From Ascaphus truei (taxonomy: Eukaryota; Chordata; Amphibia; Anura; Ascaphidae), in assembly GCA_036426205.1 (NCBI GenBank), contig CM071587.1, positions 2,835,701 to 2,899,700 of the forward strand: 64,000 bases of DNA, in the 5' to 3' direction. The notes beneath the pieces were generated by a model that ran no database searches, had not been told where the DNA came from, and saw only the letters and a program-made list of their open reading frames with translations. The position numbers and the translations under genes are program-made. Shown piece by piece: positions 47,620 through 59,355 of the stretch (its first letter is position 1; each line of letters begins with the position of its first letter).

Positions 47620-49850
47620 ACAGGACGCTCCCCATCTCCACTCCCCTCCACCCAAACCTCCACCAACAAAAACTTCTCATTGGGACACCCCTTCCCCACC
47701 ACCAAAACCAAATACACGGGAGCGCCGTCTTCGCCCACACAAAAACCTTCACACGGGACGGCACCTCCTCACCCACACAAAACTTCTACACATGGGACCC
47801 CTCCTCTGCGGGCCCACACAAAACTTCTACCATGGGACACGACCCATCCCGCCACAAAAAACACCACTACAGGACGCCACCTCGCCCACACAACCTTCTA
47901 CACGGGACGCCCTCGCCCACACAAAGCCTTCAACACGGTACGCCCCTCGGCCACCACAAAGCCTTCACACGGGACGCCCCCCTCGCCACAAACAAAAAGC
48001 CTCTAACACGGGACGCCCCTCCTCGCACACAACAAAAAAACTTATACAAGGGATGCAAATCGCTCCAACACAAACCCTTCTAACGGGACGCCCCCCGCCC
48101 CACACAAAACCTTTACAACAGGACACCCCCCCACACAAACCTTCACATACGGACGCCCACTCGCCAACACAAAACCCTTTACAGGGACACCCCTCACCCC
48201 CACAAAACCGTCTACCACGAGCCGCAAACAGCCCGAGTCTACCGGCACCAGAACAAGCCTTCTATACAAGGGACGCCCCTAGCCCCCCACAACAACCTCT
48301 ACACGGGACGCCCTCAACCCACAACACCTCCTCTACCGAGGCAACGCACACCCCCACAACAACCTTCCTACCACAGACGCCACTCACCCCCCACAACAAC
48401 CTTCTACACAGGACGCTCCTCGCCCACACAAAGCCTTCTACACGGGACGCCCCTCGCACACACAAAACCTTCTACACGGGACGCCCCTCACCCCCACAAC
48501 AACCTTCAACAGGGGACGCCCCTCACCCCCACAAAAAAACCTCTACACGGGACGCCCCCTCGCCCACACAAACCCTTCTACACACGGGACGCCCCTCACC
48601 CCCCACAACAACCTTCTACACGGGACCCCTCCCCACACAAACTTATACACACGCACCCTCACCAAACAAACCTTCTACACGGGAAGCCCCTTCGCCCCAC
48701 ACAAAACCTTCTACAGGGATCACCCCCTCACCCTCACACAAAAACCTTCACACCAGGACGCCCCGCGCCCCACAACAAACTCACACGGGAGCGCCTAGCA
48801 CCCACAAAAAACCTTCTACAACGGAGACGCCCCTCACCCCCACAACAACCGTTCCTACACGGGACGCCCTCACCACCACAACAACCCTTCTACACGGACG
48901 CCCGCCCCAAACAACAACCTTCTACACGGGAGCCTCACCCCACAACAACTTCTACACAGGGACGCCCTCCCCCCCACAACAACCTTCTACACGGGACCAC
49001 GCCCCCCCCCCAAAACCTTCCTAACGGGACGCCCCCTCACCCACAACAACCTTCTACACGGGACGCCCCCTCACCCCCCACACACAACCTCTACAAGGAC
49101 GCCCCTCACCCCACCAAAAACTTATCTAACGGGACGGCCCCTCGCCCACAAAAACCTTCTACACAGGGACGCCCCTGCCCCCCAATAACCTTCTACACGG
49201 GACGCCCCTCACCCCACACAAACCTCTACACGGGACGCCCCCTCTCACCCCCCACCAAAACCTTCTACATGGGAGCCCCTCGCACACACAAAACTTATAC
49301 AGGACGCCCTCGCCCAACAAAACCTTTCTACAGCGGACGCCCTCTCGCCCACACAAAACCATTCTACACGGGAGCCCCCTCGCCCCACACAACCTCACAC
49401 GGACGCCCCTCGCCCACACAAAACCTTCTACACAGGACGCCCCTCGCCCCCACAACAACCTTCTACACAGGACGCCCCTCGCCCACACAAAACCTTCTAC
49501 AGGGATGTCCCTCACCCCCACAACAACCTTCTACACCGGACGCCCTTCGCCCCCACAAAAACCTTGTACCAGGGATGCCCCTCACCCCCACAAAAACCTA
49601 CACAAGACTCCCCTCACCCCCACAACAACCTTCTACACGGGACGACCCTCGCCCCCACAACAACCTTGTACACAGGACGCCCCTCGCACCCACAAAAACC
49701 TTCTACACGGGACGACCCTCGCCCACACAACAACCTTCTACACGGGACGCCCCTCGCCCACACAACAACCTTCTACACGGGCCGCCCCTCGCCCACACAA
49801 CAACCTTCTACACGGGATGACCCTCGCTCCCCAGAAACCTTGTACACAGC
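47620..49850. repeat. 2.2-kb C-rich minisatellite, unit about 34 bp
   Basis: Unit core CCACACAAAACCTTCTACAC followed by GGGACGCCCCTCGC, in about 65 copies. Copies at 49,400-49,850 are regular. Those at 47,650-49,300 differ mostly by one-base losses and gains in homopolymers. The 410-codon frame at 47,792-49,024 and its neighbours are repeat artefacts. Confidence 0.92.
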
Positions 49851-49984
49851 AGTTGGGGTTATTTTTGACACACTGTTTTTCCTGCTGCCTAATACAGGTC
49901 GCCCCTCGCCCCCACAAACAGCGAGGTTTTTCAGGAAAACCGTCTGCACGGGGGTAACGTGTACAATTTGCCAACTTTCCATTT

Positions 49985-51270
49985 AAGAAAAAAAAGAAGA
50001 AAAAAAAGCCAAATTTTCGTCTTGAGGTCTGTTTTTAAGAAAACTTTTTTTTTAAAACAGATACAAAGATGTAATAAGAGCCCTGATCCTGAGAGCTTAC
50101 ACTCTAGAGCGAATAAGGGGCAATGTTGAAACAAAAAAGGTAGAGTGGCTGCTTATTGTGGGTGTATACATCATGGAGTATGGTCCAGTCGCACAGCTGA
50201 CCCCATTAAGGTTTGGGGGTGCGGATGTTAGGGGGTGTTAGATAGTGTGGAGATTGGTCCAGCCGCACAGCTGATCCCAATAGGGAGGAAGGAAGGGGGG
50301 GAGGGAGATGTTAGGGGTATGCCAGATAGGCTTCCTCGAATATTTGAGTTTCCTTGTGAATTTCTAAGACAAATTCCCTACAGCTGAGGCTGCCTGGCAG
50401 CAAGGGGTTAACAGCCACCCGTTACTTAAATGCTGAGAATGCCACACACATACTTGGAGTTCCTCTACTGGGTGCTTGGAAACTAACCTCCCCAAAGCCC
50501 CAACCCCCCATCCCGACCACCCGACATCACCGCCTGTGTTTGGGGGCTACTCCCAGTACAGGGCAAACAAAGCAGGTTTCTGCACTTCCTTTCCAGCCAG
50601 GTAACACATCGTTCAGAAAGCGGGTATCCCCCATCTATAGATGGGGCGTACACTACCCACGTCACATACACACCCGCACAATGTACGGATATCCCCATCA
50701 GACATTAACACAATATAATGTGCCCCCTTAGTGTTGCAGGGCCAGGCACCCCTGGTTTAGGAGTGATGGGGACGGGTCAGTTTGGTACAGAGCTCGGAAA
50801 TTCCCATTTTCCTATAAATATAATGAATGCTGCTGCTCTTGTTAACTGGGCCCCTTAAAAGCAATTGTTTGGCCTTTGGGATACCCATTTTGCGTAAAGT
50901 TGGGGGATGGGCTCCCTCCCCCCCCCAAAATAAATCCCATTTGAAAGAATAAGGATGTTTTTTACTTGGTGGAATATAATTGGGTTATTGATGCTGCACT
51001 CTCTCTGTGTTATTATCTGTGTCACTTTCTCTGACATCCTCTCTCCTGTCCTTTTGTCACTTTCTGTATCTCCCACTGCGTCTCCCTCCGGACACTCTGA
51101 CCTGTCCTTACTGGGTGTATCTCCCAGTGCGTCCCCCTCCGGACACTCTGACCTCTCCTTACTGGGTGTATCTCCCAGCGAGTATTAATGTCTGGGGGTC
51201 AGCGGGCGCGCGAGTATTAATGTCGGGGTCAGCGGGCGCTGTGGGTAATAACGTTTGTGGGTGGGCACTT
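49985..51270. other. Non-coding stretch upstream of ARFGAP1 exons
   Basis: Contains a LINE/SINE tail-like piece (GATCCTGAGAGCTTACACTC, about 50,083) and a 41-bp tandem repeat at 51,070-51,180 (GGACACTCTGACCT...). The first ARFGAP1 coding exon, which should encode the N-terminus before ICFEC, was not found here. Confidence 0.5.
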
Positions 51271-51398
51271 GGTTGTAATCTGCTGGTTGGGGTGGTGGGC
51301 GCTCGGTTAATAATGTCTGGCAGTGGGTGCTCGGGTAATTATGTCTGCGGGTCAGTGTAAGTATTGGGATATAATCAGATTTCCCTGCTCTCTTACAG

Positions 51399-51508
51399 AT
51401 CTGCTTTGAGTGCGGGGCATTTAACCCCCAGTGGGTCAGCGTTACCTACGGCATCTGGGTGTGTCTGGAGTGCTCCGGGAAGCACAGGGGGCTGGGGGTT
51501 CACCTCAG
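51399..51508 (+). CDS. ARFGAP1: ARFGAP1 zinc-finger exon
   Basis: 110 nt: [20 protein letters not shown] then [16 protein letters not shown](S). Four zinc cysteines in CX2CX16CX2C spacing and the catalytic Arg in HRGLG. Acceptor CTCTTACAG, donor CAG/GTGAGG, ends in phase 2. Confidence 0.95.
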
Positions 51509-52950
51509 GTGAGGATGACGGTGAAGACACAGGACAGGGTTTATCTCTGGTTACCTGCTCCTTGTTACATGTGAGCAGCCTCGGGGATTCAGGCAGGAGC
51601 CATGTAACATATATACTCTCCCACTAATAGTGTTTGTATCATGTTTATAAGAAATGTTTAATGCCCTTAGAAATCCCAGCATGAAAACCTAGGTCTGGGC
51701 TTGTGCAGATCTGATTCCAAAAGCCCCATTGGTAACTCCCTGTAACACCCAGAGGCCCCTTTTCTTGCAGTAATCACATATGTAGAGTGGGCTGCAATCA
51801 TTAGACAGCGGGTTATACAGCTAAGCTGTCTCTCGGTCCTAGAGGGGGGAGTCACTAAGCTCCCTCTCTGAGAGGGAAGGCACAGCTGAGTTATGTGGTT
51901 TCCAATATTATGAAGCTCCCCCCCCCCCAAAAAAAAGAAATGCCATTGTGTTGCACCTGGGACCCCCCTTTCTGTATTCAGGAGAACCGAAGTCCCCCGA
52001 AAATAATTGAGAAAACTGCTCCCCCCTGCCTCTCTCTCATTGAGATCTCCTCTTGTTCCCCTCTCCGGCTCCCAGCTTCGTGCGCTCTGTCACGATGGAT
52101 AAGTGGAAGGACGTGGAGCTGGAGAAGATGAAAGTCGGAGGCAATGGCAAATTCCGCCAGTTCCTGGAGTCGCAGGAGGACACCGACCCGAGCTGGAGCA
52201 TGCAGGAGAAGTACAACAGCAAGGCAGCCGCCCTTTACCGCGACAAGGTGAGGACGGGGCGTACCGTGCTGCCTCTGCGCCTCTGGCAGGGCGGGGTCAG
52301 TACTGTTACTATTAACCCTGTCGCTGCAGGAGGGGCTAGATATGCATAATTCCCATGGAACAGGTTGTATACTTATAATCAGTACACATCACAAACGTTT
52401 CCATCCAACAGCACTGCTGACATGTCCTTGTACCTTGGTAACGATTAAATAACTTGTCCGGACCTTTTAATGTTATAGTGGGCGTGTATTGCCTATTTTG
52501 GGGTCATCTGGTACTCCCGAGGGGTGAAGGTGAATGGATTGTCCCCCCCGCGGTGCTAATTGTCTGAGTTACGTTTTGTCTGCACATTTTGTGTATTGAC
52601 CCCTTTGTCGACATGTCACGTCTTCCCCCAGATTGCTACCTTAGCTGATGGACAGGACTGGTCTGCGGAGACTTCGTCTGCCAGGAACTGGACCCCCCCT
52701 CAGCCAAGGATGATGGGTCCCTCCACTCACCGGTAAGATGAGCCAGGTGTCTCATGAATTCTGTCTCCGATGCACAGCGGCGATTGTGAGCGCATGTGCG
52801 CAGAGCACTTTGCAGCGCGCCTTTCATCTCTCTCCTCTTTCTCCCTCCCGCTCCGCGCAGCTCGTCCGCAGGTTCTGCTCAGAGCGGAGCCGCTTCAGGA
52901 GACAAAGCGTTTGAGGACTGGCTGAACGACGACGTGAATTCCTATCAGAG
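51399..52950 (+). CDS. ARFGAP1: ARFGAP1, ARF1 GTPase-activating protein (ArfGAP domain exons, partial)
   Basis: ARFGAP1 stimulates GTP hydrolysis on ARF1 at the Golgi and drives COPI coat release. Four consecutive plus-strand exons with agreeing phases are 51,399-51,508; 52,076-52,247; 52,632-52,732; 52,861-52,950. They encode the zinc finger (CX2CX16CX2C), the HRGLG segment with the arginine finger, the rest of the ArfGAP domain, and the linker ending [13 protein letters not shown]. The first exon (about 20 residues before ICFEC) is not seen. The next exons are on the opposite strand at 60,053-61,340, and exon phase fits across that switch (AG + C = Ser). So the gene is broken in this scaffold, not necessarily in the animal. 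Confidence 0.93.
52076..52247 (+). CDS. ARFGAP1: ARFGAP1 exon, ArfGAP domain continuation
   Basis: 172 nt: [20 protein letters not shown] then [37 protein letters not shown]. Acceptor GCTCCCAG, donor AAG/GTGAGG. Closely similar to the human ARFGAP1 segment. Confidence 0.95.
52632..52732 (+). CDS. ARFGAP1: ARFGAP1 exon, end of ArfGAP domain
   Basis: 101 nt: [20 protein letters not shown] then [13 protein letters not shown](R). Acceptor TTCCCCCAG, donor CCG/GTAAGA, ends in phase 2. Confidence 0.92.
52861..52950 (+). CDS. ARFGAP1: ARFGAP1 exon, linker
   Basis: 90 nt: (R)[19 protein letters not shown] then [10 protein letters not shown](S). Acceptor CTCCGCGCAG, donor AGAG/GTAAAA. Human has [17 protein letters not shown] at this point. 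The last two bases AG need a partner starting with C, which the minus-strand exon at 61,340 provides. Confidence 0.92.
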
Positions 52951-53092
52951 GTAAAAACACGGGGAAATACCTAACCGTATCCATGCTGCACATCATTTAT
53001 ATATAGGTAAATCATATCAAAAGCCGAGACCAAATCCATAGGGTAAAGGGACTTACCAGGGCTGCATTATGGAAAGCCGTAGGAGTAAGCAA

Positions 53093-53215
53093 CTTCAGCC
53101 CTCAGGGGCCACCAACGTTCAAGGTTTATGGATACCCCGGCTTCAGCACTGGGGGTTCAGTGAAAATGGCCGAGCCACTGATTGAGCCACCTGTGCTGAA
53201 ACAGGACTACCTTTG
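53093..53215. mobile_element. hAT MITE fragment
   Basis: CCACTGATTGAGCCACCTGT and GTGCTGAAACAGGAC match the interior of the MITE at 31,350-31,527. It is truncated at both ends. Its start is also the last sequence of the second duplicate at the window end. Confidence 0.7.
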
Positions 53216-53634
53216 GAGAGGCTAGGGTGTCACTAGTACTCGTGGCATTCGCCCCCATCTGTGGTGCGCAGAAGTGCGATAACATGATAGAGTCGAAATC
53301 GGGTCCGTTCAGCGCTGCTTGAAATTCCGATCCGCGGGGCCAACCTCGGTGAAATCTATACTATAATTCTAAGTTGGATTTTGTTTGTTTGTATGTCCAA
53401 AGCATCGATATCTCACAAACGGCACCACGTAACACAACGAAGCTTTCACTGTGCATTCTGCGTCGGATTTGTAGGTCAACGCAACTATTTTGAGGTTCCA
53501 ATGTGACTCGCCTCCCAAATTATGGACATTCTAAGTTTCCCTCGGCTAATGTTAGAGCAGGGGCGGGGGGCGTGGCTACTAAGGGAGGGGGCGTGTCCTT
53601 TCCTGGATCGAGGCTGTGTGTGTGTGATGTGCGG

Positions 53635-53950
53635 GGGAGATGTGTCAGCTAGTGGGGGGAGATGTGCCAGCTAGCGGGGGCAGAAGCGGGGATGGACTGA
53701 TGTGCCGGCAGCGGGGGGAGATGTACCAACGGGGGGGAGTGGTTGGCGCGGCGGCGAGATGTGCCGGCAGCGAAGTGACATGCCACAGTGGCGCGGGGAG
53801 ATGGGCCGCCAGCGGAGGGGGGAGGAGGGGGCAAAGACATGTTCCGGCAGCGGGGGGAGACACACACACACAGACAAATCTCACAACGCACTACATCCAG
53901 CAGGGAGGGGGGACGGGGAGGTGTGCCGGCAGCGGAGTGGGGGCGGGGAG
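53635..53950. repeat. G-rich tandem repeat
   Basis: Variants of GATGTGCCGGCAGCGGGGGG repeat irregularly 9-10 times. All reading frames across it are composition artefacts. Confidence 0.85.
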
Positions 53951-54989
53951 ATGTATTAAATATTACATTCCCCGGGCGAAGCCGGGCACAAAATATAATA
54001 ATGTATAAACCGCTTTATCCAATTTATCTTCCTGGTCTGAGCAGATCCAAATCCGTTTGTCTGTTCAGACCTGGCAAATTCATTGAATAAAGCGCTTTAT
54101 ATATAATTTCACCGGCGCTGACCTCCCGGCTGCTACTTTCAGGCAGCGCTGAACTGACCTGGTTTTTACGTGCAAACTTGGGAGACCTCGGTGAGAATGG
54201 GAAGTGAATTCTAGAGATGTGCGCATGTCTTCAAATGTGGTTTTATTTCCCCAGAGAATTTCACGTTTTAAGCAGAATATTTTCACACCCTCTCAGCACT
54301 CACATTTCTGCCGCTTCGCTAGATATTTGCAAAAATGGCAGAATATAGAGGCTCATGGGAGCTGCAGGTTTATATTTGACACCTGGGGACTATTTTTGCA
54401 AATGTCTGAAAACGAATTGGAGAACGCACGGAAATGTTGCACTCAATTCTTTATTGGGGATATTGCAGTGACCTCCACAGCAATGCTTCGAAGTATGTGG
54501 TCTGCATATAATTGGAATATTATTCATCATTGATGATGGCTGTAGAAATAAAGGACTGATATAGCTTGTGTCCGCCTGCAAAGGAATATTTTCCAATGGA
54601 GTGACTACCTTTGAACTGTGACAGAGGTGGAGGCCGCGGTAATGATGTTTTCTAAGAACTCCGTGAGACAATGATCTGTGGGCACCTGTGATGGGCTGGA
54701 TTGCGAGAGCAATGCTATATTTTGTTGTATGCCTAGATAAACCCCTTTAGCCTATAAATCACAGTGCAAGCAGAACTCGCGGCTCATGTCTCTATACAAG
54801 TCTTCAACGGAAGGACAAATAATGAGGTTTACTCACTCCGATTGCGCTCCTCGAGGGGTAGTTTGGCGTGCTCCTATCAAGGTAGATCACGGAAGACGAG
54901 CAGGTATTGGCGGTGCACAGCCGATGAAAAACAGATCTGGACTGCCGGTGGCACAAAAAACTTTATTGGCACGTACACAGCGAGGAGAA

Positions 54990-55036
54990 CCACTCTAACG
55001 CATTTCACGCCGACACTGGTATTTTGTCCGAGTGAC
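54990..55036 (-). ncRNA. Hammerhead-ribozyme-like motif, decayed
   Basis: On minus: stem I CACUC/GAGUG, box CGGACAA (consensus CUGANGA), weak stem II, GUGAAA, UGCGUU. Most differences from the consensus are CG to CA or TG changes, as expected from CpG decay. Confidence 0.4.
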
Positions 55037-56060
55037 GGTTCAAACAAACATGGCGAATTTAAATACCCAGATCGCACCTGGCCAGCGCCGCATCAGCAAT
55101 GAGGATGTGTAAATGATACCTGAAATAGATGAACGATCCTGGACTCGTAATGACGTGTGGATAGTGTGCGTGCGCAGGGTAAGTGCGGTCTGAATAACTA
55201 AGCACATACAAATGGTCAAATTAACCCATTGCACCCAGTCTTCATTGAAGAAAACTAGGTGCATGGGAAACATGGCTACAATATAATAAACATAGGAAAT
55301 ATAAAAATGGATACTTTCTACAAAAAAACTCCATTAAAACATCCTCACTTAAGCATATATCGTAACTGAAGTAATCATCATGTTACAGTTGGAAACAATG
55401 TTGTCTAAACGTCATGCTTGCTAGTGGGATAACTGCGATAGTGAACGGTGCTTTGTACATCCCACATATTAAAGGGGTCTTTGTGTGCTGAATATATCTC
55501 CTGATTTCCCCCATGGATGGGAAATAGGAACTTGTATGAATACGCATAAATGAATAACCAAGTAAATAAATATGAAATGGTACATAATGAAGACAGACAT
55601 AACAAAATCGGCTGTATATAAAGTTAGCAGGTCCTTTTCACGTTCCTGTGTTTGTACAGACCCACTGTGGTCATTCGTCCCTCCAAATACCGGTCAATGA
55701 GCATTTTAACAGGTAGTGTTAGGACCTGCAAATTTGGTTATTCCTTGGCATGGCATGCAGGCTTATAACGCTTTGGCCAAAGGGTTTACTAAATAACCAT
55801 TACTCATGTGAATATCAGCTTTGAAGTATTGTACTAAAATATTTTTTGTCACATTGGATGTAGCATTGGGCTTTTCTGTCTTTTGTATACATTTGGCCAC
55901 GCTCAGTAGCACTGCGTGTGCGTGCGTGTGCGTGTGATGGGGTGGGTTTGGGGGTTTCTTGAGCTTGCTCGGATTTTGTGTCATTTAGACATCGTCATTG
56001 CTGATGTGGCGCCGGCCAGGTGCGTTCTGCGTATTTAAATTCACCATGTTTGCCTGCACC

Positions 56061-56108
56061 TTCACTCTGACAACGTGTCAGTGTCGGTGTGAAACGCGTT
56101 GGAGTGGT
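56061..56108 (+). ncRNA. Hammerhead-ribozyme-like motif
   Basis: Stem I CACUC (56,063-56,067) with GAGUG (56,102-56,106), box CUGACAA (consensus CUGANGA), poor stem II, GAAA, palindrome ACGCGU then U. This is the copy in the right arm of the 54.8-56.3 kb unit. It is probably inactive because core G8 is A. Confidence 0.45.
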
Positions 56109-56489
56109 TCTCCTCTCTGTGTACATGTGCCAATAAAGTTTTTTGTGCAACTGGCTGTGCACCACCAATACCTGCTCGTCTTCCGTGATCTACCTTGATA
56201 GGAGCACCCCAAACTACCCCTCGTGGAGCGCAATCGGAGCGACTAAACCTCATTATTTGTCCTTCCGTTGAAGACTTGTATAGAGACATGAGCCGCGGCT
56301 TCTTCCTTAATTCCTTATTTTAAAAAAAACCACAAAAGTAATGTGAGGACAGAAGGGGAAACAGGACTTCATATTGTGCACTCGCACAATTGTGTAATGT
56401 GAATCAACGATTTAGGCACCAATGTAGTTACTTGCTAGGAGAGCGGCCATTTACATAGGGACATAAAAATAGCCCCTGCAGTCTGGCCG

Positions 56490-56690
56490 TTTTCCTATCC
56501 AGTTCAAAAAGCTCAGAAGCGAATAGATCCTTTTTGGTTTCTTTCATGTTTATAATAGCATTGTCTATCTATCATGTTAAATTCCCACTTTATTGGTCTC
56601 TGCTGGGACGATATTCCTTGAATCCACCACCCTTTCAGTGCAGAAATACTTTCTGGCAAGTCCCCTGAGCCAGGAGGAAAGAATCACTGT
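56490..56690 (-). mobile_element. CR1-like LINE C-terminal fragment
   Basis: Minus strand encodes ARKYFCTERVVDSRN, the conserved tail of CR1/L2-type ORF2 (consensus FFxxRVVDxWNxLP), then stops. Very short and decayed. Confidence 0.6.
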
Positions 56691-57325
56691 GCAGAGTATA
56701 ACGATACTTCATTTTCCCGAGAAGTAATGTGTTTCCTGTAAGTTATTCTAATACCAATGTGTTCCCAACCCTCCCAAAATTGTCAAAAACAGTCAATTTA
56801 ACGCGAAAAAATATATCTTATTAGCTAAACAAGAATACAGATTACAAATAAGTGACATTTTTTACAAGAGGAACACGAGGGAAAGATCTGAAATCACTAA
56901 ATACAATAACTAATAATATATTCCCGCTCAGGGAAAAGGGATGTGGTCACTTTCTGCTGACATACCAAAGGGACACGCCAAGCTGTCACGTGTATAATAT
57001 ACTTCTCTGTATATGTAGTATGAGGGGAACTTATTGAAACGCAATACAACGACACACAAATATAATTTACTTGTATCAAGGGGCAATGGCCTCGTCCCTC
57101 AGAATCATAGTAACCATACAATCTGTAAAATGTTTTACCAGGAAGTCATACGTGAAAACGAGAGGCGACTCTCCATGTATGTCCTGAGCACAGTTATGAT
57201 GACGGATACATAGTTACATTTAATGAACAGTGTTATACATTATATTTAAGTTCATGTGCTACTTCCCTACAAAGGAAGGGAGTAGCACTTCAAAATAGTG
57301 GTGAAGTAATTAGTTTATTCCTCGG

Positions 57326-57374
57326 GTAGCCGACCCTGAAGAAGGGCCGCTCTGTCGGGCCGAAACGTTGGCTG
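57326..57374 (+). ncRNA. Hammerhead-ribozyme-like motif
   Basis: Stem I AGCC (57,328-57,331) with GGCU (57,370-57,373). The box is a perfect CUGAAGA (57,336-57,342), stem II can form GGCC/GGCC after two extra bases, then GAAA, the palindrome ACGU, U. It is followed by GAATAAATACTAACC, a typical Penelope-like tail. Confidence 0.5.
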
Positions 57375-57544
57375 AATAAATACTAACCACACTTGACCAC
57401 TAGTGTGGAGCGCTCTTCTCTTTGCTTCCTGTCTGTGGGATGTCACCATTGAGTTGCAGCTCCCGCTGAAAGGATCTTTCATTTCTGAGTGCACCTATAC
57501 GGCTAGATGTTGTGTACCTCCCTACAAACCGAGCACTGGCTGCT

Positions 57545-57790
57545 ATAATTCCAACAAGGCAGCGGTCAGAAGGGATTCAACGAAGAACAGGAGGGAAGCA
57601 TATTCCAAAGAAAGAGAAGGCGCTAGAACAAGAGATCGGGCTCTGACGCTGGAGGGTGGCACGCTAAGGGGAAGTGTGACAGGGTGGTAGATTCATGGAA
57701 TGGCGTCCCGGCAGAGGTGGTAGGGGCTAATACCGTGAGGGAATTCAAACACGCTTGGGATAGACATAAGGCTAAATATGAAAGAGAGCC
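57545..57790 (+). mobile_element. CR1/L2-like LINE C-terminal fragment
   Basis: Encodes TGW-stop in one frame and, after a shift, RVVDSWNGVPAEVVGANTVR then EFKHAWDRHKAKY, the C-terminus of CR1/L2-like ORF2. Opposite in orientation to the fragment at 56,490-56,690. Confidence 0.7.
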
Positions 57791-58180
57791 CCAAGGATCG
57801 AATGGGGTGCGAGGGTTTACAGCAGATGGGAAAATGGCGGGCTGGGTGGGCGAAGCGGTTCTTATTTGCCGTCACGTATGTTTGTATGGAAACCCTGGTC
57901 AATATACATCTCACAAAATGTATCAGGCAAACGATTATTTGTACATTTTTATAAGATCTGTCATGGCTTACACCACGCCACGCCTCTACCACTCTACCAC
58001 GCTACCCCTCTCCCTCTCCCGATGATATCTCTGCAGGCTGCGATATGACATCTCACGTGCGGGCCCCACAATGCAATGCTCTGCCCAGTGTTTCTGGCAG
58101 AGACGGCGTTGGAAAGTGAGATTTAAACAAGTCACTTTTCAATTAGAGAATCGCATGCCTCGGGAGAACTGCGCAGGGGC

Positions 58181-58181
<1 letters not shown>

Positions 58182-58231
<50 letters not shown>

Positions 58232-58505
58232 AGAGGGGGGAGACAAGAAGGAGGAGACAAAAACGAGAGAGGAGAGGAACGAGGAGGGGGAGAACAGAGA
58301 CGAGAGAGGGGGAGACAGAGGAGACGGGCGAGACAGACGGCAGATTAAGGGGACTTCAGATGAAGGAGAAAAAAAACATAGCCAAGACAGTAGTGGGGTG
58401 CACAGGTATAGAGGAAGGCTGAGGGTGGGCAGAGATACAAGTCAAAGTGGGACAAACAGAAGGACAGAGGCTAAAATACAGAGAGAGAGGAGAATAAAGA
58501 GAGAG
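58182..58505. repeat. (GT)n microsatellite followed by GA-rich tract
   Basis: (GT)n at about 58,182-58,231, then 270 bp of GAGAGG and GAGACA repeats. Frames are artefacts. 58,506-59,200 shows nothing recognised. Confidence 0.85.
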
Positions 58506-59214
58506 TGACGGGGAAGTGGAGAGATAAAGAGAGTAAGCCAGCCCGCAGGGCTGCAGATGCGCTGCAGTTCACATTGGCTTGTATGTTTTGCACGTGGCAG
58601 GGCGGGACGTTGCTCCCTGGACCTTCCCCAGGAACACTTCATACGTAGCTGACAGCACTTTGTACAGGACCTCAGCAGGAAAGCATATACGGCGAGATTC
58701 CACAGGGTGTCCGAATGGATTAAACAGAGGGACGCATGGTGACCTCCACTCCAACCGCGGGACACAGAGACGGGCGGAGACTGCAACAAGCAACACAGCA
58801 CACGGAGAGTGGGGGCACGCCACCGCACACATGGACCATGACACAGAGATATGCCAGGGGCTTTACCGAGTAGGTGGCTGCTTGTTCCCTCCCCAATCTG
58901 CACATGGCGGGAGGAGCAGCGTGGGAGACAGAAGAAGTCGCCTTGCAAGAGGGCGGGAATTCAGGGGGGGGGGGGTTAACCCGACATCTGAACGTAACGT
59001 GCGTCATATGTGAATCTGAATGTCCTACTATTACACAGAGCGCCGGACACTTTCATGGAGCAGTAAACTTATTACGCAGTGACCATTGACTCCCGGGACG
59101 TTACGGAGATTGTGTGAATGTCTTCAACGCAATTTGTCAACTTCTTCGCCAAAATGTCACAAAAGGGTCAAAACAGTGCAGTGTCACAAATGAGAATGGG
59201 AAAATTGCCGTATT

Positions 59215-59355
59215 AAAGGGTCATGTGACCTGCATTTAGTCATGGACCTGATTTAGTGGCATGTGACCTGCCTGTAGTGTCATGTGACTGCATGTTAGTG
59301 TCATGTGACCTGCATTTAGTGTCATGTGACCTGAATGTAGTTGTCATGTGACTTG
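59215..59355. repeat. 22-bp tandem repeat, about six copies
   Basis: GTCATGTGACCTGCATTTAG and close variants in tandem, with small length differences. Confidence 0.8.

Larger units (their letters stand above)
51275..53117 (+). repeat. Duplicated segment, first copy
   Basis: This 1,843-bp block is repeated at 62,189-64,000 (window end) in direct orientation. The first copy has intact exon frames and splice sites; the second is about 30 bp shorter. Confidence 0.9.
54778..56297. mobile_element. 1.5-kb unit with long inverted terminal repeats (Penelope-like termini)
   Basis: The left arm 54,778-55,109 and right arm 55,988-56,297 are inverted repeats, roughly 85-90% identical by eye. Both carry CGCGGCTCATGTCTCTA at the outside, a shared AATTTAAATAC and CATCAGCAATGA at the inside, and a hammerhead-like motif. 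The 0.88-kb spacer has no reverse transcriptase motif. The left arm has about 25 extra bases (54,923-54,950). I infer two Penelope-like terminal repeats in opposite orientation, or a foldback element derived from them. Confidence 0.75.

Noticed and set aside
47364..49986. Frames of 140-410 codons rich in Thr/Pro/His
   Set aside because: They are translations of the 34-bp minisatellite and change frame with each copy.
58569..58844. Possible further ARFGAP1 exon (GKVQGATSR on minus, like human SKVQGVGSK)
   Set aside because: Only a five-residue match, the flanking residues do not fit the family, and no splice sites are at the right positions.
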